From NCBI RefSeq assembly GCF_021043365.1, contig NZ_JAJNDU010000001.1:248001-312000 (forward strand): a stretch of 64,000 nucleotides of DNA, written 5' to 3'. The position numbers and the translations under genes are program-made. The notes below the pieces were generated by a model. That model made no database searches and was not told the DNA's origin. It saw only the letters and a list, made by a program, of their open reading frames with translations. Positions 8,199-14,538 of this stretch are shown here, one piece after another (position 1 is the stretch's first letter; the number at the start of each line of letters is the position of its first letter). The DNA is from Sphingomonas sp. IC-11. GTDB lineage: Bacteria > Pseudomonadota > Alphaproteobacteria > Sphingomonadales > Sphingomonadaceae.

Positions 8199-9452
8199 TC
8201 ACGCGCGGATGTTGAAGATCGTCTGCGAGATCTGGCTGGAGGTATCGAGCGCCTTGGCGTTCGCCTGGAAGTTGCGCTGCGCCGCGATCAGCTCCACCAG
8301 CTCCTCGGTGATGTCGACGTTCGAACCCTCGATCGTGCCCGACATGAGCTTGCCGAAGCCATTCTCGTTGGCGCCGCCCATCGTTGCCGTGCCGGACAGG
8401 CCGGTGGCGCTCCAATATTGGCCGCCATTCTGGCGCAGGCCGGTCGGGTTGACGAAGTTCGCCAGCGCCACCTTGCCCAGCTTCACCGCATCGCCATTGG
8501 AATAGCTGGCGGTGATGACGCCGGCGCTGTCGACAGTGATGCCGGCGAACTCGCCCAGCGCTTGGCCGTCCTGCGAGCGCGAGGCGATGGCGAACGGCTG
8601 CTTGGCCGCCGTGGTACCGGTGAGGTCCAGCGTGATGGTGCGCGGGTCGCCGGCGCCGTCGAACACGAGCTTTTCACCATTGCCGCTGATCAGATTGCCC
8701 TCGGCATCGAACGACACCGGAGTGCCGGCGCCCTCGTTTGCCGCGGTATCACCGATGTAGCTGTAGACCGTCCAGTCGCTCGACTTCAGCTCGGTGCCGT
8801 CGGCGGCGGCTTCTGCCGGCTTGCGAACGAAATAGTTGGTCAGCGTCTGCGCATTGCCCTGCGCATCGTAAACGGTGGTGCTGGTCGCGCTGGTGTAGGT
8901 CGACGGGTCGGTGCGCTTGAACTCCGCATCGGTGCCGGTCGCGCCGCTGTTCAGCGCGGCCTTCAGCGTCACCGCGCCGGTCGCCCTGGCCGTGCCGCTG
9001 GTCATCGGCACCTGCACGTCGATGAGCGTGCCGTTGTTCGGCACCGTGCCGTCGGTTTCCACGGCATAGGCCTGTAGCCGGCTGCCCTGCGTATCGGTGA
9101 TGTAGCGGTTGGGATCGACGCCGAAGCTGCCGTTGCGCGTATAGGCGATCGTCGAGCCGCCCGCCGCAGCGGTCTTTACCGGGAAGAAGCCGTCGCCGGC
9201 GATCGCGAGGTCGAGCGACGAGCCGGTCGTCACCAGGCTGCCCGCGCCGAACATCTGCTTGTTCTGCGCCAGCGCGGCGCCCGAGCCGGTCAGGCGGCGT
9301 GGATCACTGGTGAAGTTCGACGCCATGATGTCGGTGAACTCGCTGCGGCTCTTCTTGAAGCCGTTGGTCGCGACGTTGGCGATGTTGTGCGAGATGGTCG
9401 ACATGTCGGTCTGCGCAGCCTGGAGACCGGAAAGCGAAGTGTAGAAGGACAT
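8199..9452 (-). CDS. flgE: Flagellar hook protein FlgE
   Basis: Hook subunit. It has 417 residues, with the N-terminal motif TISHNIANVATNGFKKSR and the C-terminal motif EGSNVDITEELVELIAAQRN. The variable central domain is rich in Thr, Ala and Asp. It follows flgD, the hook cap, as expected for ordered hook assembly, and ends the flgBCDE unit. Confidence 0.95.
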   Translation of the reverse strand: MSFYTSLSGLQAAQTDMSTISHNIANVATNGFKKSRSEFTDIMASNFTSDPRRLTGSGAALAQNKQMFGAGSLVTTGSSLDLAIAGDGFFPVKTAAAGGSTIAYTRNGSFGVDPNRYITDTQGSRLQAYAVETDGTVPNNGTLIDVQVPMTSGTARATGAVTLKAALNSGATGTDAEFKRTDPSTYTSATSTTVYDAQGNAQTLTNYFVRKPAEAAADGTELKSSDWTVYSYIGDTAANEGAGTPVSFDAEGNLISGNGEKLVFDGAGDPRTITLDLTGTTAAKQPFAIASRSQDGQALGEFAGITVDSAGVITASYSNGDAVKLGKVALANFVNPTGLRQNGGQYWSATGLSGTATMGGANENGFGKLMSGTIEGSNVDITEELVELIAAQRNFQANAKALDTSSQISQTIFNIRA

Positions 9453-9491
9453 GAGGGAAGCTCCTGGAACGTGGGATAGGTGAGGGAGAGG

Positions 9492-10169
9492 TCAGCCGAT
9501 CTGGCGAACGGCGGTGGCGGGAACCTCACCGATCCCCGGCAAGGTGAGGACGGCAGCGCCGCTGGTGGTCGAGACGGAGGTGACAGGCGCCCAGACGAGG
9601 CTGTTGGCGGCGACCGAGCCGCTGCCGTCATTGGCGCTGATGCTGACGGTGAAGGGGCCCGGCCCGGCATCCGCGCCGGCCGCGGTCTTGCCGTCCCAGT
9701 CGTAGCTGACGGTGCCCGCCTTCTGCGCGCCGAGATCGGCGCTGTGCAGCAGCTGGCCGTTGGCATCGGAGATCGCGACGGTGACGTTGCCGGCATCGGC
9801 GCCAAGCTCGATCCCGCCGGCGATGCCGCCCGAGGCGCGGCCGTAGGCGACATTGCCCGGCGTCAGCACGGTGCGGCCGACATAGCTGACCGCGTCCTGC
9901 ATGCTGGTGGCGCCCAGCTTGTCGGCGATCGCCTTCAGCGTGGAGCCCATCTCCGTGATGCCGGCGAGCGAGGAGAATTGCGCCATCTGCGCAACCATCT
10001 GCGTATTGTCGACCGGATCGAAGGGATCCTGGTTCTTCATCTGCGCGGTCATCAGCTTCAGGAAATCGGCCTGACCCATGGTCGGGGACTTTGCGGCCGC
10101 ATTCTTGGCCGCCGCGTTCGCGGTGCCGATGCCCAAATTGCCGATCGTGGCGTCAAAGGAGGTCGCCAT
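9492..10169 (-). CDS. flgD: Hook assembly cap protein FlgD
   Basis: Scaffold for hook polymerisation. It has 225 residues. The N-terminal motif MGQADFLKLMTAQMKNQDP and the following MVAQMAQFSSLAGI are diagnostic. The C-terminal half is a beta-rich FlgD Ig-like/tudor region containing VTVAISDANGQLLHS. It lies 3 bp downstream of flgC and 39 bp upstream of flgE. Confidence 0.95.
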   Translation of the reverse strand: MATSFDATIGNLGIGTANAAAKNAAAKSPTMGQADFLKLMTAQMKNQDPFDPVDNTQMVAQMAQFSSLAGITEMGSTLKAIADKLGATSMQDAVSYVGRTVLTPGNVAYGRASGGIAGGIELGADAGNVTVAISDANGQLLHSADLGAQKAGTVSYDWDGKTAAGADAGPGPFTVSISANDGSGSVAANSLVWAPVTSVSTTSGAAVLTLPGIGEVPATAVRQIG

Positions 10170-10172
10170 CTA

Positions 10173-10583
10173 TCAGCGCCCCAGCTTCAGCGTGTCGACG
10201 ATCAACGACTTGGCGGTGTTCATCACCTCGACGTTGTTCTGATAGCTGCGTGCGGTCTCCATCATGTCGACCAGCTCGCGCGTTTCGTCGACCGCCGACT
10301 GGTAAACAAAGCCGTCGGCATCAGCCATCGGGTTGTTGGGATCGCGGATCTTGATCGGGTCCTCACCGGCGGTGACGACGCGCTCCACGTTGACGGTGGC
10401 CATGCCGCTCGCCTGGTCGAACTGCGTACGGAACACCGGCTTCATGCTGCGATAGGCGGTTTCCGACGAGCCGGTCACCGCGCCGGCATTGGCGAGGTTG
10501 GAGGCGGTCGTGTTCATCCGCACGAGCTGCGCCGACATGGCGCGGCCCGCGACCTGGAAGATCGATAGGGGTTGGTTCGCCAT
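10173..10583 (-). CDS. flgC: Flagellar proximal rod protein FlgC
   Basis: Rod subunit of 136 residues, the usual length. It has the N-terminal rod motif with NTTASNLANAGAVTGSSE and the C-terminal TRELVDMMETARSYQNNVE. It lies 3 bp after flgB in the flgBCDE unit. Confidence 0.95.
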   Translation of the reverse strand: MANQPLSIFQVAGRAMSAQLVRMNTTASNLANAGAVTGSSETAYRSMKPVFRTQFDQASGMATVNVERVVTAGEDPIKIRDPNNPMADADGFVYQSAVDETRELVDMMETARSYQNNVEVMNTAKSLIVDTLKLGR

Positions 10584-10586
10584 GGG

Positions 10587-10925
10587 TTATTCTCCCTTCA
10601 GCGCGCGGGTGAGCTGGTTGATGCGGCCGTTCAGGAACGACAGCGTCGTCTGATACTGGACGGCGTTTTCGGCGAAGGCGGTCTGCTCCTTGCTGAGCTC
10701 CACCGTGTTGCCGTCCATCGAGGGCGAGTCCGGCGTGCGGTACAGCGTCGCCTGTTCGATGCCGCCCTGCCGCTCCACCGAGGCGAGCGCCTGAGTGAAA
10801 TCGATGTCCTTCGCCTTGAAGTTTGGCGTCGAGGCATTGGCGATATTGGAGGCGAGCAGGTTCATCCGCTGCGCCCGAACCTCAAGCGCCGCACCGTGAA
10901 CCCCGAAAAGACTGCCGTTGGCCAT
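10587..10925 (-). CDS. flgB: Flagellar proximal rod protein FlgB
   Basis: Rod subunit of 112 residues starting MANGSLFGVHGAALEVRAQ. The longer open frame upstream to 11261 is rejected, because a GGAGA ribosome site sits just upstream of the ATG at 10925 and a sigma-54 promoter lies inside that extension. The rod motif (LLASNIANASTPNFKAKD) is clear. First gene of flgBCDE. Confidence 0.94.
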   Translation of the reverse strand: MANGSLFGVHGAALEVRAQRMNLLASNIANASTPNFKAKDIDFTQALASVERQGGIEQATLYRTPDSPSMDGNTVELSKEQTAFAENAVQYQTTLSFLNGRINQLTRALKGE

Positions 10926-10967
10926 TGGCCTGAAATCTCCTGCACGAGCCTGTGCGCGAGTTACTCC

Positions 10968-10982
10968 GCAAGCTGTGTGCCA
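10968..10982 (-). promoter_or_regulatory. Sigma-54 promoter of flgBCDE
   Basis: On the minus strand the sequence is TGGCACACAGCTTGC, a complete match to TGGCAC-N5-TTGC. The predicted start of transcription is near 10957, leaving about 30 nt of leader before the flgB ATG at 10925 with its GGAGA site. It is divergent from a second sigma-54 site at 11153-11167. Confidence 0.82.
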
Positions 10983-11035
10983 ACCTGTCGCAACAGGCGG
11001 CTGGCGCGAGGCTGGCAGAGTGCGGCGGCAAGGAT

Positions 11036-11062
11036 TTGCCGGGCGGCCGGCAATCTTGCCGG
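11036..11062. promoter_or_regulatory. Overlapping palindromes, probable activator (FlbD-type) site
   Basis: Two overlapping inverted repeats share arms. TTGCCGG-N4-CCGGCAA spans 11036-11053 and CCGGCAA-N2-TTGCCGG spans 11047-11062. They lie between two divergent sigma-54 promoters, about 54 bp from the flgB site and 91 bp from the second motA site. The Caulobacter FlbD site (ftr) has a similar CGGCAA/TTGCCG core. The function is inferred from position and sequence. Confidence 0.55.
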
Positions 11063-11152
11063 GGTGCCGGGGTGGCAGCATTGCCGCTCGCAGTTTTGCC
11101 TGACTCCGGCAGCAACCCGGATCAGGGCGGCGCACCGGCCCGATGATCAAAA

Positions 11153-11167
11153 TGGCCCGCCGCTTGC
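11153..11167 (+). promoter_or_regulatory. Sigma-54 promoter of the second motA-motB-flgA unit
   Basis: TGGCCCGCCGCTTGC has exact GG/GC spacing. The expected transcription start is about 11178, only one or two bases before the ATG at 11180, so the mRNA may be leaderless. The site points away from the flgB promoter, and the two would share the palindromes between them. Confidence 0.6.
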
Positions 11168-11179
11168 GTAGGGGCGCGC

Positions 11180-11848
11180 ATGAACCTCGAGACCTTTCTC
11201 GATCCCTATGCGCTTGCCCTGGTCGGCGGTGGCACCATCGCGTCCGCCGTGCTGCGAACATCGGCAGGCGATCTCGCCCGTGCGCTTCTCGCCCTTCGCA
11301 CGTTGCCGCGCCGCCGGTTTGCTGCCGATCCGCTGCTGGAGCAGATCACCGCCTTCGGCCGCATCGCCCGCCGTCATGGCCCGGTGGCGCTCGATAAGTC
11401 GGTGATTGCCGATCCCGATGTTGCCGCCGCGATCGCCGACATCGTCGATGGCCACGGGCCGGACGCGGTGGAAAGTCGCTTGCGGTACCTGCGTCAGGCC
11501 CGGATCGAGCGCCACTGCGCGGCCGCGGACGTATGGGCCGGCATGGCCGAGGCTGCCCCGGCAATGGGCATGGTGGGCACCCTTGTCGGCTTGGTCGCCA
11601 TGTTCGTCCAGATGACCGACCCGCAGGCGATCGGCGGAGCGATGGCGGTTGCGCTCCTGGCGACGCTTTACGGTGCGCTGCTCGCCAATCTGGTGGCCAT
11701 GCCGGTGGCGAGCAGGCTGCGCGCCGCCGCGCGCGTCGAGGCGTTCGAGCGTCGGCGGCTGGAGGAGCCACTGGTTGCGCTTGCGGCGCGTGAGCAGCCC
11801 CGTGGCACCGTTGTCCGCTCATGGCACGGCGCCAGCGAGGCGGCATGA
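11180..11848 (+). CDS. MotA/TolQ/ExbB-family proton channel protein, short stator-like form
   Basis: Stator-like channel protein of 222 residues. The C-terminal half keeps the MotA core: APAMGMVGTLVGLVAMF (with the conserved channel Pro), then AVALLATLYGALLANLVAM and the second Pro before ASRLR. The N-terminus begins at what is normally MotA TM2 (DPYALALVGGGTIASAV), so TM1 is missing. No in-frame start exists between the stop at 11144 and this ATG. It is the first gene of a unit with a MotB-like gene (ATGA overlap) and flgA. A canonical motAB pair exists at 1110-1973 and 201-1106, so this is a second set with unknown role. Confidence 0.8.
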   Translation: MNLETFLDPYALALVGGGTIASAVLRTSAGDLARALLALRTLPRRRFAADPLLEQITAFGRIARRHGPVALDKSVIADPDVAAAIADIVDGHGPDAVESRLRYLRQARIERHCAAADVWAGMAEAAPAMGMVGTLVGLVAMFVQMTDPQAIGGAMAVALLATLYGALLANLVAMPVASRLRAAARVEAFERRRLEEPLVALAAREQPRGTVVRSWHGASEAA

Positions 11849-12366
11849 CGTACGCCGACGAATTTCCAGCATCGCCGCAGGGTCGCCCGCTGTGGCTGGT
11901 GACTCTTGCCGATCTCGCCCTGCTGCTGGTCGGCTTCTTTGTGCTGCTTCAGGCGAACCAGTCGCTTGACCGCAAAGCTCTGGCGGACGGCATTCGCGCC
12001 GGCTTTGGCGCGGCGCCCCAAGCCATGGCGCCCGATCCGCTGGCGGTAGCCGCAGCCGGCGTGTTCGACTTCGCGCCGGGTTCAGCGGTTCTTCCGAAAT
12101 CGGTCGAGGCCCTCCGTGCCTGGGCACGGGAGGCGGTCAGCGATCCGCGCGTGTCGCTCCGCGTAACGGCGTCTGTCGACGGCACCAGCCGCGATGTCGA
12201 TCCCGGTACCGGCAGCGCCGCCGTGCTGGCTGCGGATCGCGCCCGGGCCGTCGCCGCCGCCCTGGCGCCCGTCGTCCCGGGCCGTCGCCTGCTTATACAA
12301 ACCGCGGAGCGGCCCTCGCGCCGGCAGGCGGTCGTCACCATTGCGTTTACCGGAGAGAAGAAGTGA
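11845..12366 (+). CDS. MotB-like protein with degenerate OmpA domain
   Basis: It has 173 residues when started at the ATG overlapping the upstream stop (ATGA). One membrane helix (residues 16-35) begins PLWLVTLADLALLLVGFF, with an Asp at residue 23 in the place of the MotB ion-binding Asp. The C-terminal part resembles a shortened OmpA/MotB domain (VLAADRARAVAAALA matches the RA helix; GRRLLIQT follows), but the GHTD loop is not recognisable. It pairs with the MotA-like protein upstream and is coupled to flgA by a GTGA overlap. It may be a partner for that channel or a flagellar assembly factor; inference only. Confidence 0.75.
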   Translation: MTYADEFPASPQGRPLWLVTLADLALLLVGFFVLLQANQSLDRKALADGIRAGFGAAPQAMAPDPLAVAAAGVFDFAPGSAVLPKSVEALRAWAREAVSDPRVSLRVTASVDGTSRDVDPGTGSAAVLAADRARAVAAALAPVVPGRRLLIQTAERPSRRQAVVTIAFTGEKK

Positions 12367-12869
12367 TCGCGTTCGCTCTGGCGCTCGCCGCCGTCGCTCA
12401 TCAGGACACCGCCGCGCTCGACAGGGCCGTGGCTGCCTTTACTGGCCGGCCGATCGGTGAGGATGGTGGCGCGCGCGCCGCGATCGACCCGCGGCTGCGG
12501 CTTCGACAATGTCCCACCGTTGCCCTGTCGTGGCGCACGGACGCGCATGATGCGGTGGTCGTGTCCTGCGCCGGGCCGGAGTGGCGCCTGTTCGTGCCCA
12601 TCCGGATGCCCGCGCAATCCGCATCCGTTGCGCGCCCGCCTGCCGCCCCGGCGGCGGCCAGCATGGCTGCCGAGAAGATCATCAAGCGCGGCGATCCGCT
12701 GGTCATCGAGGCGGGATCCGACGGGTTTTCCATCACCCGCGAAGGCGTCGCCATGGCAGACGCCGCGGCGGGCCAGCGGCTGATGGTGCGCGTCGATGGT
12801 GGCAAGATGCCGGTGCAGGCGGTGGCGCTCGCTCCCGGCCGTGCGACTCTGCCGGGATGGGTGGAGTGA
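12363..12869 (+). CDS. flgA: Flagellar basal body P-ring assembly chaperone FlgA
   Basis: Periplasmic chaperone for FlgI. It has 168 residues and starts at a GTG that overlaps the previous stop (GTGA). A short hydrophobic N-terminal signal (IAFALALAAVAH) is followed by a beta-rich region. The C-terminal SAF domain is clear: IIKRGDPLVIEAGSDGFSI, then GVAMADAAAGQRLMVRV. Not next to flgI, but flgI is in the divergent unit. Confidence 0.88.
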   Translation: MIAFALALAAVAHQDTAALDRAVAAFTGRPIGEDGGARAAIDPRLRLRQCPTVALSWRTDAHDAVVVSCAGPEWRLFVPIRMPAQSASVARPPAAPAAASMAAEKIIKRGDPLVIEAGSDGFSITREGVAMADAAAGQRLMVRVDGGKMPVQAVALAPGRATLPGWVE

Positions 12870-12878
12870 AAAAAGTAC

Positions 12879-12905
12879 TAAAGCCCTGCGTGCCCCGGCC
12901 GTTTA
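12879..12905 (+). promoter_or_regulatory. FliA (sigma-28) promoter of flgMN
   Basis: TAAA at 12879-12882, 15 nt, then GCCGTTTA at 12898-12905. It starts 10 bp after the flgA stop and lies 33 bp before the flgM ATG. An anti-sigma-28 gene with its own sigma-28 promoter forms a negative feedback loop. Confidence 0.75.
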
Positions 12906-12938
12906 ACCCGGCGGGATCGAGGCGCAGCAGGTGTAGTT

Positions 12939-13217
12939 ATGGTCGACTCAATCGGGCCAAGGCCCTTGGATCGGAAGGTTGGAGGGGTAACCCGTGTCGG
13001 GACGGCCAAGGCCCCGGCGACGGTTACGGAGCAAGCGCGGGCAACGCAGGCGCCGACCGTCGCGGCGCAGCTTTCCGCCTCGGCGCCGGTCGACACCGCC
13101 CGGGTGGAGATGATCAAGCAGGCCATCGCCAACGGCAATTTTCCTCTTTCTCCGGCCACGATCGCGGACGCGCTGATCGCGGCACGCTACGAATGGATGT
13201 CGCATGACAAGGCGTGA
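12939..13217 (+). CDS. flgM: Anti-sigma-28 factor FlgM
   Basis: Binds and inhibits FliA until the hook is complete, then is exported. It has 92 residues with a disordered, Ala/Thr-rich N-terminal half and a helical C-terminal half (ARVEMIKQAIANGNFPLSP, then TIADALIAARYEWM) that matches the FlgM sigma-binding region. It overlaps flgN by 14 bp. Its target fliA is at 16635-17390. Confidence 0.9.
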   Translation: MVDSIGPRPLDRKVGGVTRVGTAKAPATVTEQARATQAPTVAAQLSASAPVDTARVEMIKQAIANGNFPLSPATIADALIAARYEWMSHDKA

Positions 13218-13515
13218 TGCCCTGATCCGCGTGATCGATACGCTCCACCATGAAATTGCGGCGTTGAAGGCCAATGACGTTGCCGGTCTGGAAAAGGCCA
13301 CTTCGGCCAAGCTGGTAGCGATCGACACACTCCGCGGCCTGGGGGAAGGGCCGGCGGGTCCGGAGCTGCGCGAATTGGCCGACGAAGCGAACCGCCTGAA
13401 CGAAACCTGCCGGATCTACGTGAACCTGATGGCGGCAAACGTTCGCCGCCGCCTGCAGCTTCTGACCGGTGAGGGCGGCAACGCCTATCGCCCGGGGGCC
13501 GTCGCCTACGCCTGA
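13204..13515 (+). CDS. flgN: FlgN-like flagellar export chaperone
   Basis: Probable export chaperone for FlgK and FlgL. It has 103 residues, almost wholly helical and coiled-coil like, with two long helices about 7-45 and 60-90. The position directly after flgM with overlapping reading frames is typical. Sequence similarity is weak, as usual in this family, so context carries most of the weight. Confidence 0.75.
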   Translation: MTRRDALIRVIDTLHHEIAALKANDVAGLEKATSAKLVAIDTLRGLGEGPAGPELRELADEANRLNETCRIYVNLMAANVRRRLQLLTGEGGNAYRPGAVAYA

Positions 13516-13611
13516 TTGCGCGCGCACGTCGTTGATGCCCTGAACGCCGTTCTTGCCTGAACTGCGCCGTCCCCATCCTCGGCGGCCGCTGCACTATCCC
13601 GCCGCCTGATC

Positions 13612-13626
13612 TGGCACACTCCTTGC
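13612..13626 (+). promoter_or_regulatory. Sigma-54 promoter of the transglycosylase-flhA-fliA unit
   Basis: TGGCACACTCCTTGC is a complete match to the -24/-12 consensus, 38 bp before the ATG at 13665. It puts fliA under the sigma-54 tier, as expected for a flagellar hierarchy. Confidence 0.82.
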
Positions 13627-13664
13627 TGATCACGCCCTGAGAACAGGGAAGTGCCTCAGCAACG

Positions 13665-14534
13665 ATGACCGTCAACGCCATCTACAATGCCGCTGGCCGG
13701 GTGCAGTCCGCGATCCAGCGGGCAGCCGCCAAGACCGGGATCGACTTCGACTATCTGGTGGGTCAGGCGAAGGTCGAAAGCGGATTCAACGCGACTGCAC
13801 GCGCGCGCACCTCGTCTGCCAGCGGCCTCTATCAATTCATCGAGCAGAGCTGGCTCGCGGTGGTCAAGAACCATGGCGCGGAACACGGCATGGGCTGGGC
13901 TGCCGACGGTATCCAGCGCAATTCGGCGGGTCGCCTGACGGTGAGCGATCCCGGCCTGCGCCGTGCGATCCTGGATCTTCGCAACAACCCCGAGGCAGCA
14001 TCGCTGATGGCCGCCGAGCATGCGTCCGACAACAAGGATGCGCTGGAGGCCAGCCTCGGCCGCGACGTGACCGGCACCGACCTCTACATGGCGCATTTCC
14101 TGGGGCTGGGCGGCGCCAAGCAATTCCTGAAGGCGATGCAGGCGTCGCCCGACCGTTCCGCCGCAAGCATGTTCCCCGCCGCGGCCGGCGCGAACCGCAA
14201 CGTGTTCTTCAACCGCGATGGCTCCGCCCGTTCGCTGAGCGAGGTGTATGAGCGGTTCGGCGCCAAGCTGGGGGATGGCGCGGGGCCTGCCGGCAGCACC
14301 GGCAATGCCGGCAATTCGTTGCCGCGTCTGCAATTTGCCGCCCAGATGCTCGACATGGAGGGCGCGACGGTGATCACCGGCGCGAACCAGTCGGCGTCCG
14401 ACGCGATGACCTGGGCCAATGCCGCCATGGGGCGGACCGCCAATCAGGCATCGGCGCAGGCGGCCAATCTGCTCCGCCCGTCACCCGACAATGCCCGGCT
14501 GGCGTATATGATGCTCGCGAGCATGGGGGGCTGA
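13665..14534 (+). CDS. Lytic transglycosylase (SLT domain), flagellum-associated
   Basis: Peptidoglycan-cleaving enzyme likely to open the wall for the rod. It has 289 residues. The SLT motif VESGFNATARARTSSASGLY gives catalytic Glu38, and the QFIEQSWL motif follows. There is no signal peptide, so export may use the flagellar apparatus. It probably replaces the muramidase domain missing from FlgJ. It lies 4 bp upstream of flhA. The C-terminal third is low-complexity and of unknown function. Confidence 0.88.
   Translation: MTVNAIYNAAGRVQSAIQRAAAKTGIDFDYLVGQAKVESGFNATARARTSSASGLYQFIEQSWLAVVKNHGAEHGMGWAADGIQRNSAGRLTVSDPGLRRAILDLRNNPEAASLMAAEHASDNKDALEASLGRDVTGTDLYMAHFLGLGGAKQFLKAMQASPDRSAASMFPAAAGANRNVFFNRDGSARSLSEVYERFGAKLGDGAGPAGSTGNAGNSLPRLQFAAQMLDMEGATVITGANQSASDAMTWANAAMGRTANQASAQAANLLRPSPDNARLAYMMLASMGG
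14308..14325. promoter_or_regulatory. Near-perfect CCGGCAA/TTGCCGC inverted repeat inside the transglycosylase gene
   Basis: CCGGCAA, 4 nt, TTGCCGC. It resembles the palindromes at 11036-11062 and 22711-22727, with one mismatch at the outer end. It lies about 680 bp downstream of the sigma-54 promoter of this operon. It could be an intragenic activator site, or chance in GC-rich coding DNA. Confidence 0.25.
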
Positions 14535-14538
14535 TCCA

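Noticed and set aside
6436..8505. 689-residue open frame on the plus strand across flgF-flgH
   Set aside because: Antisense to well supported flgF, flgG and flgH; composition is His/Arg/Gly-rich as expected for a shadow frame in high-GC DNA.
10926..11261. N-terminal extension of flgB to 11261
   Set aside because: The extension covers the sigma-54 promoter and palindromes; the ATG at 10925 has a ribosome site and the family start.
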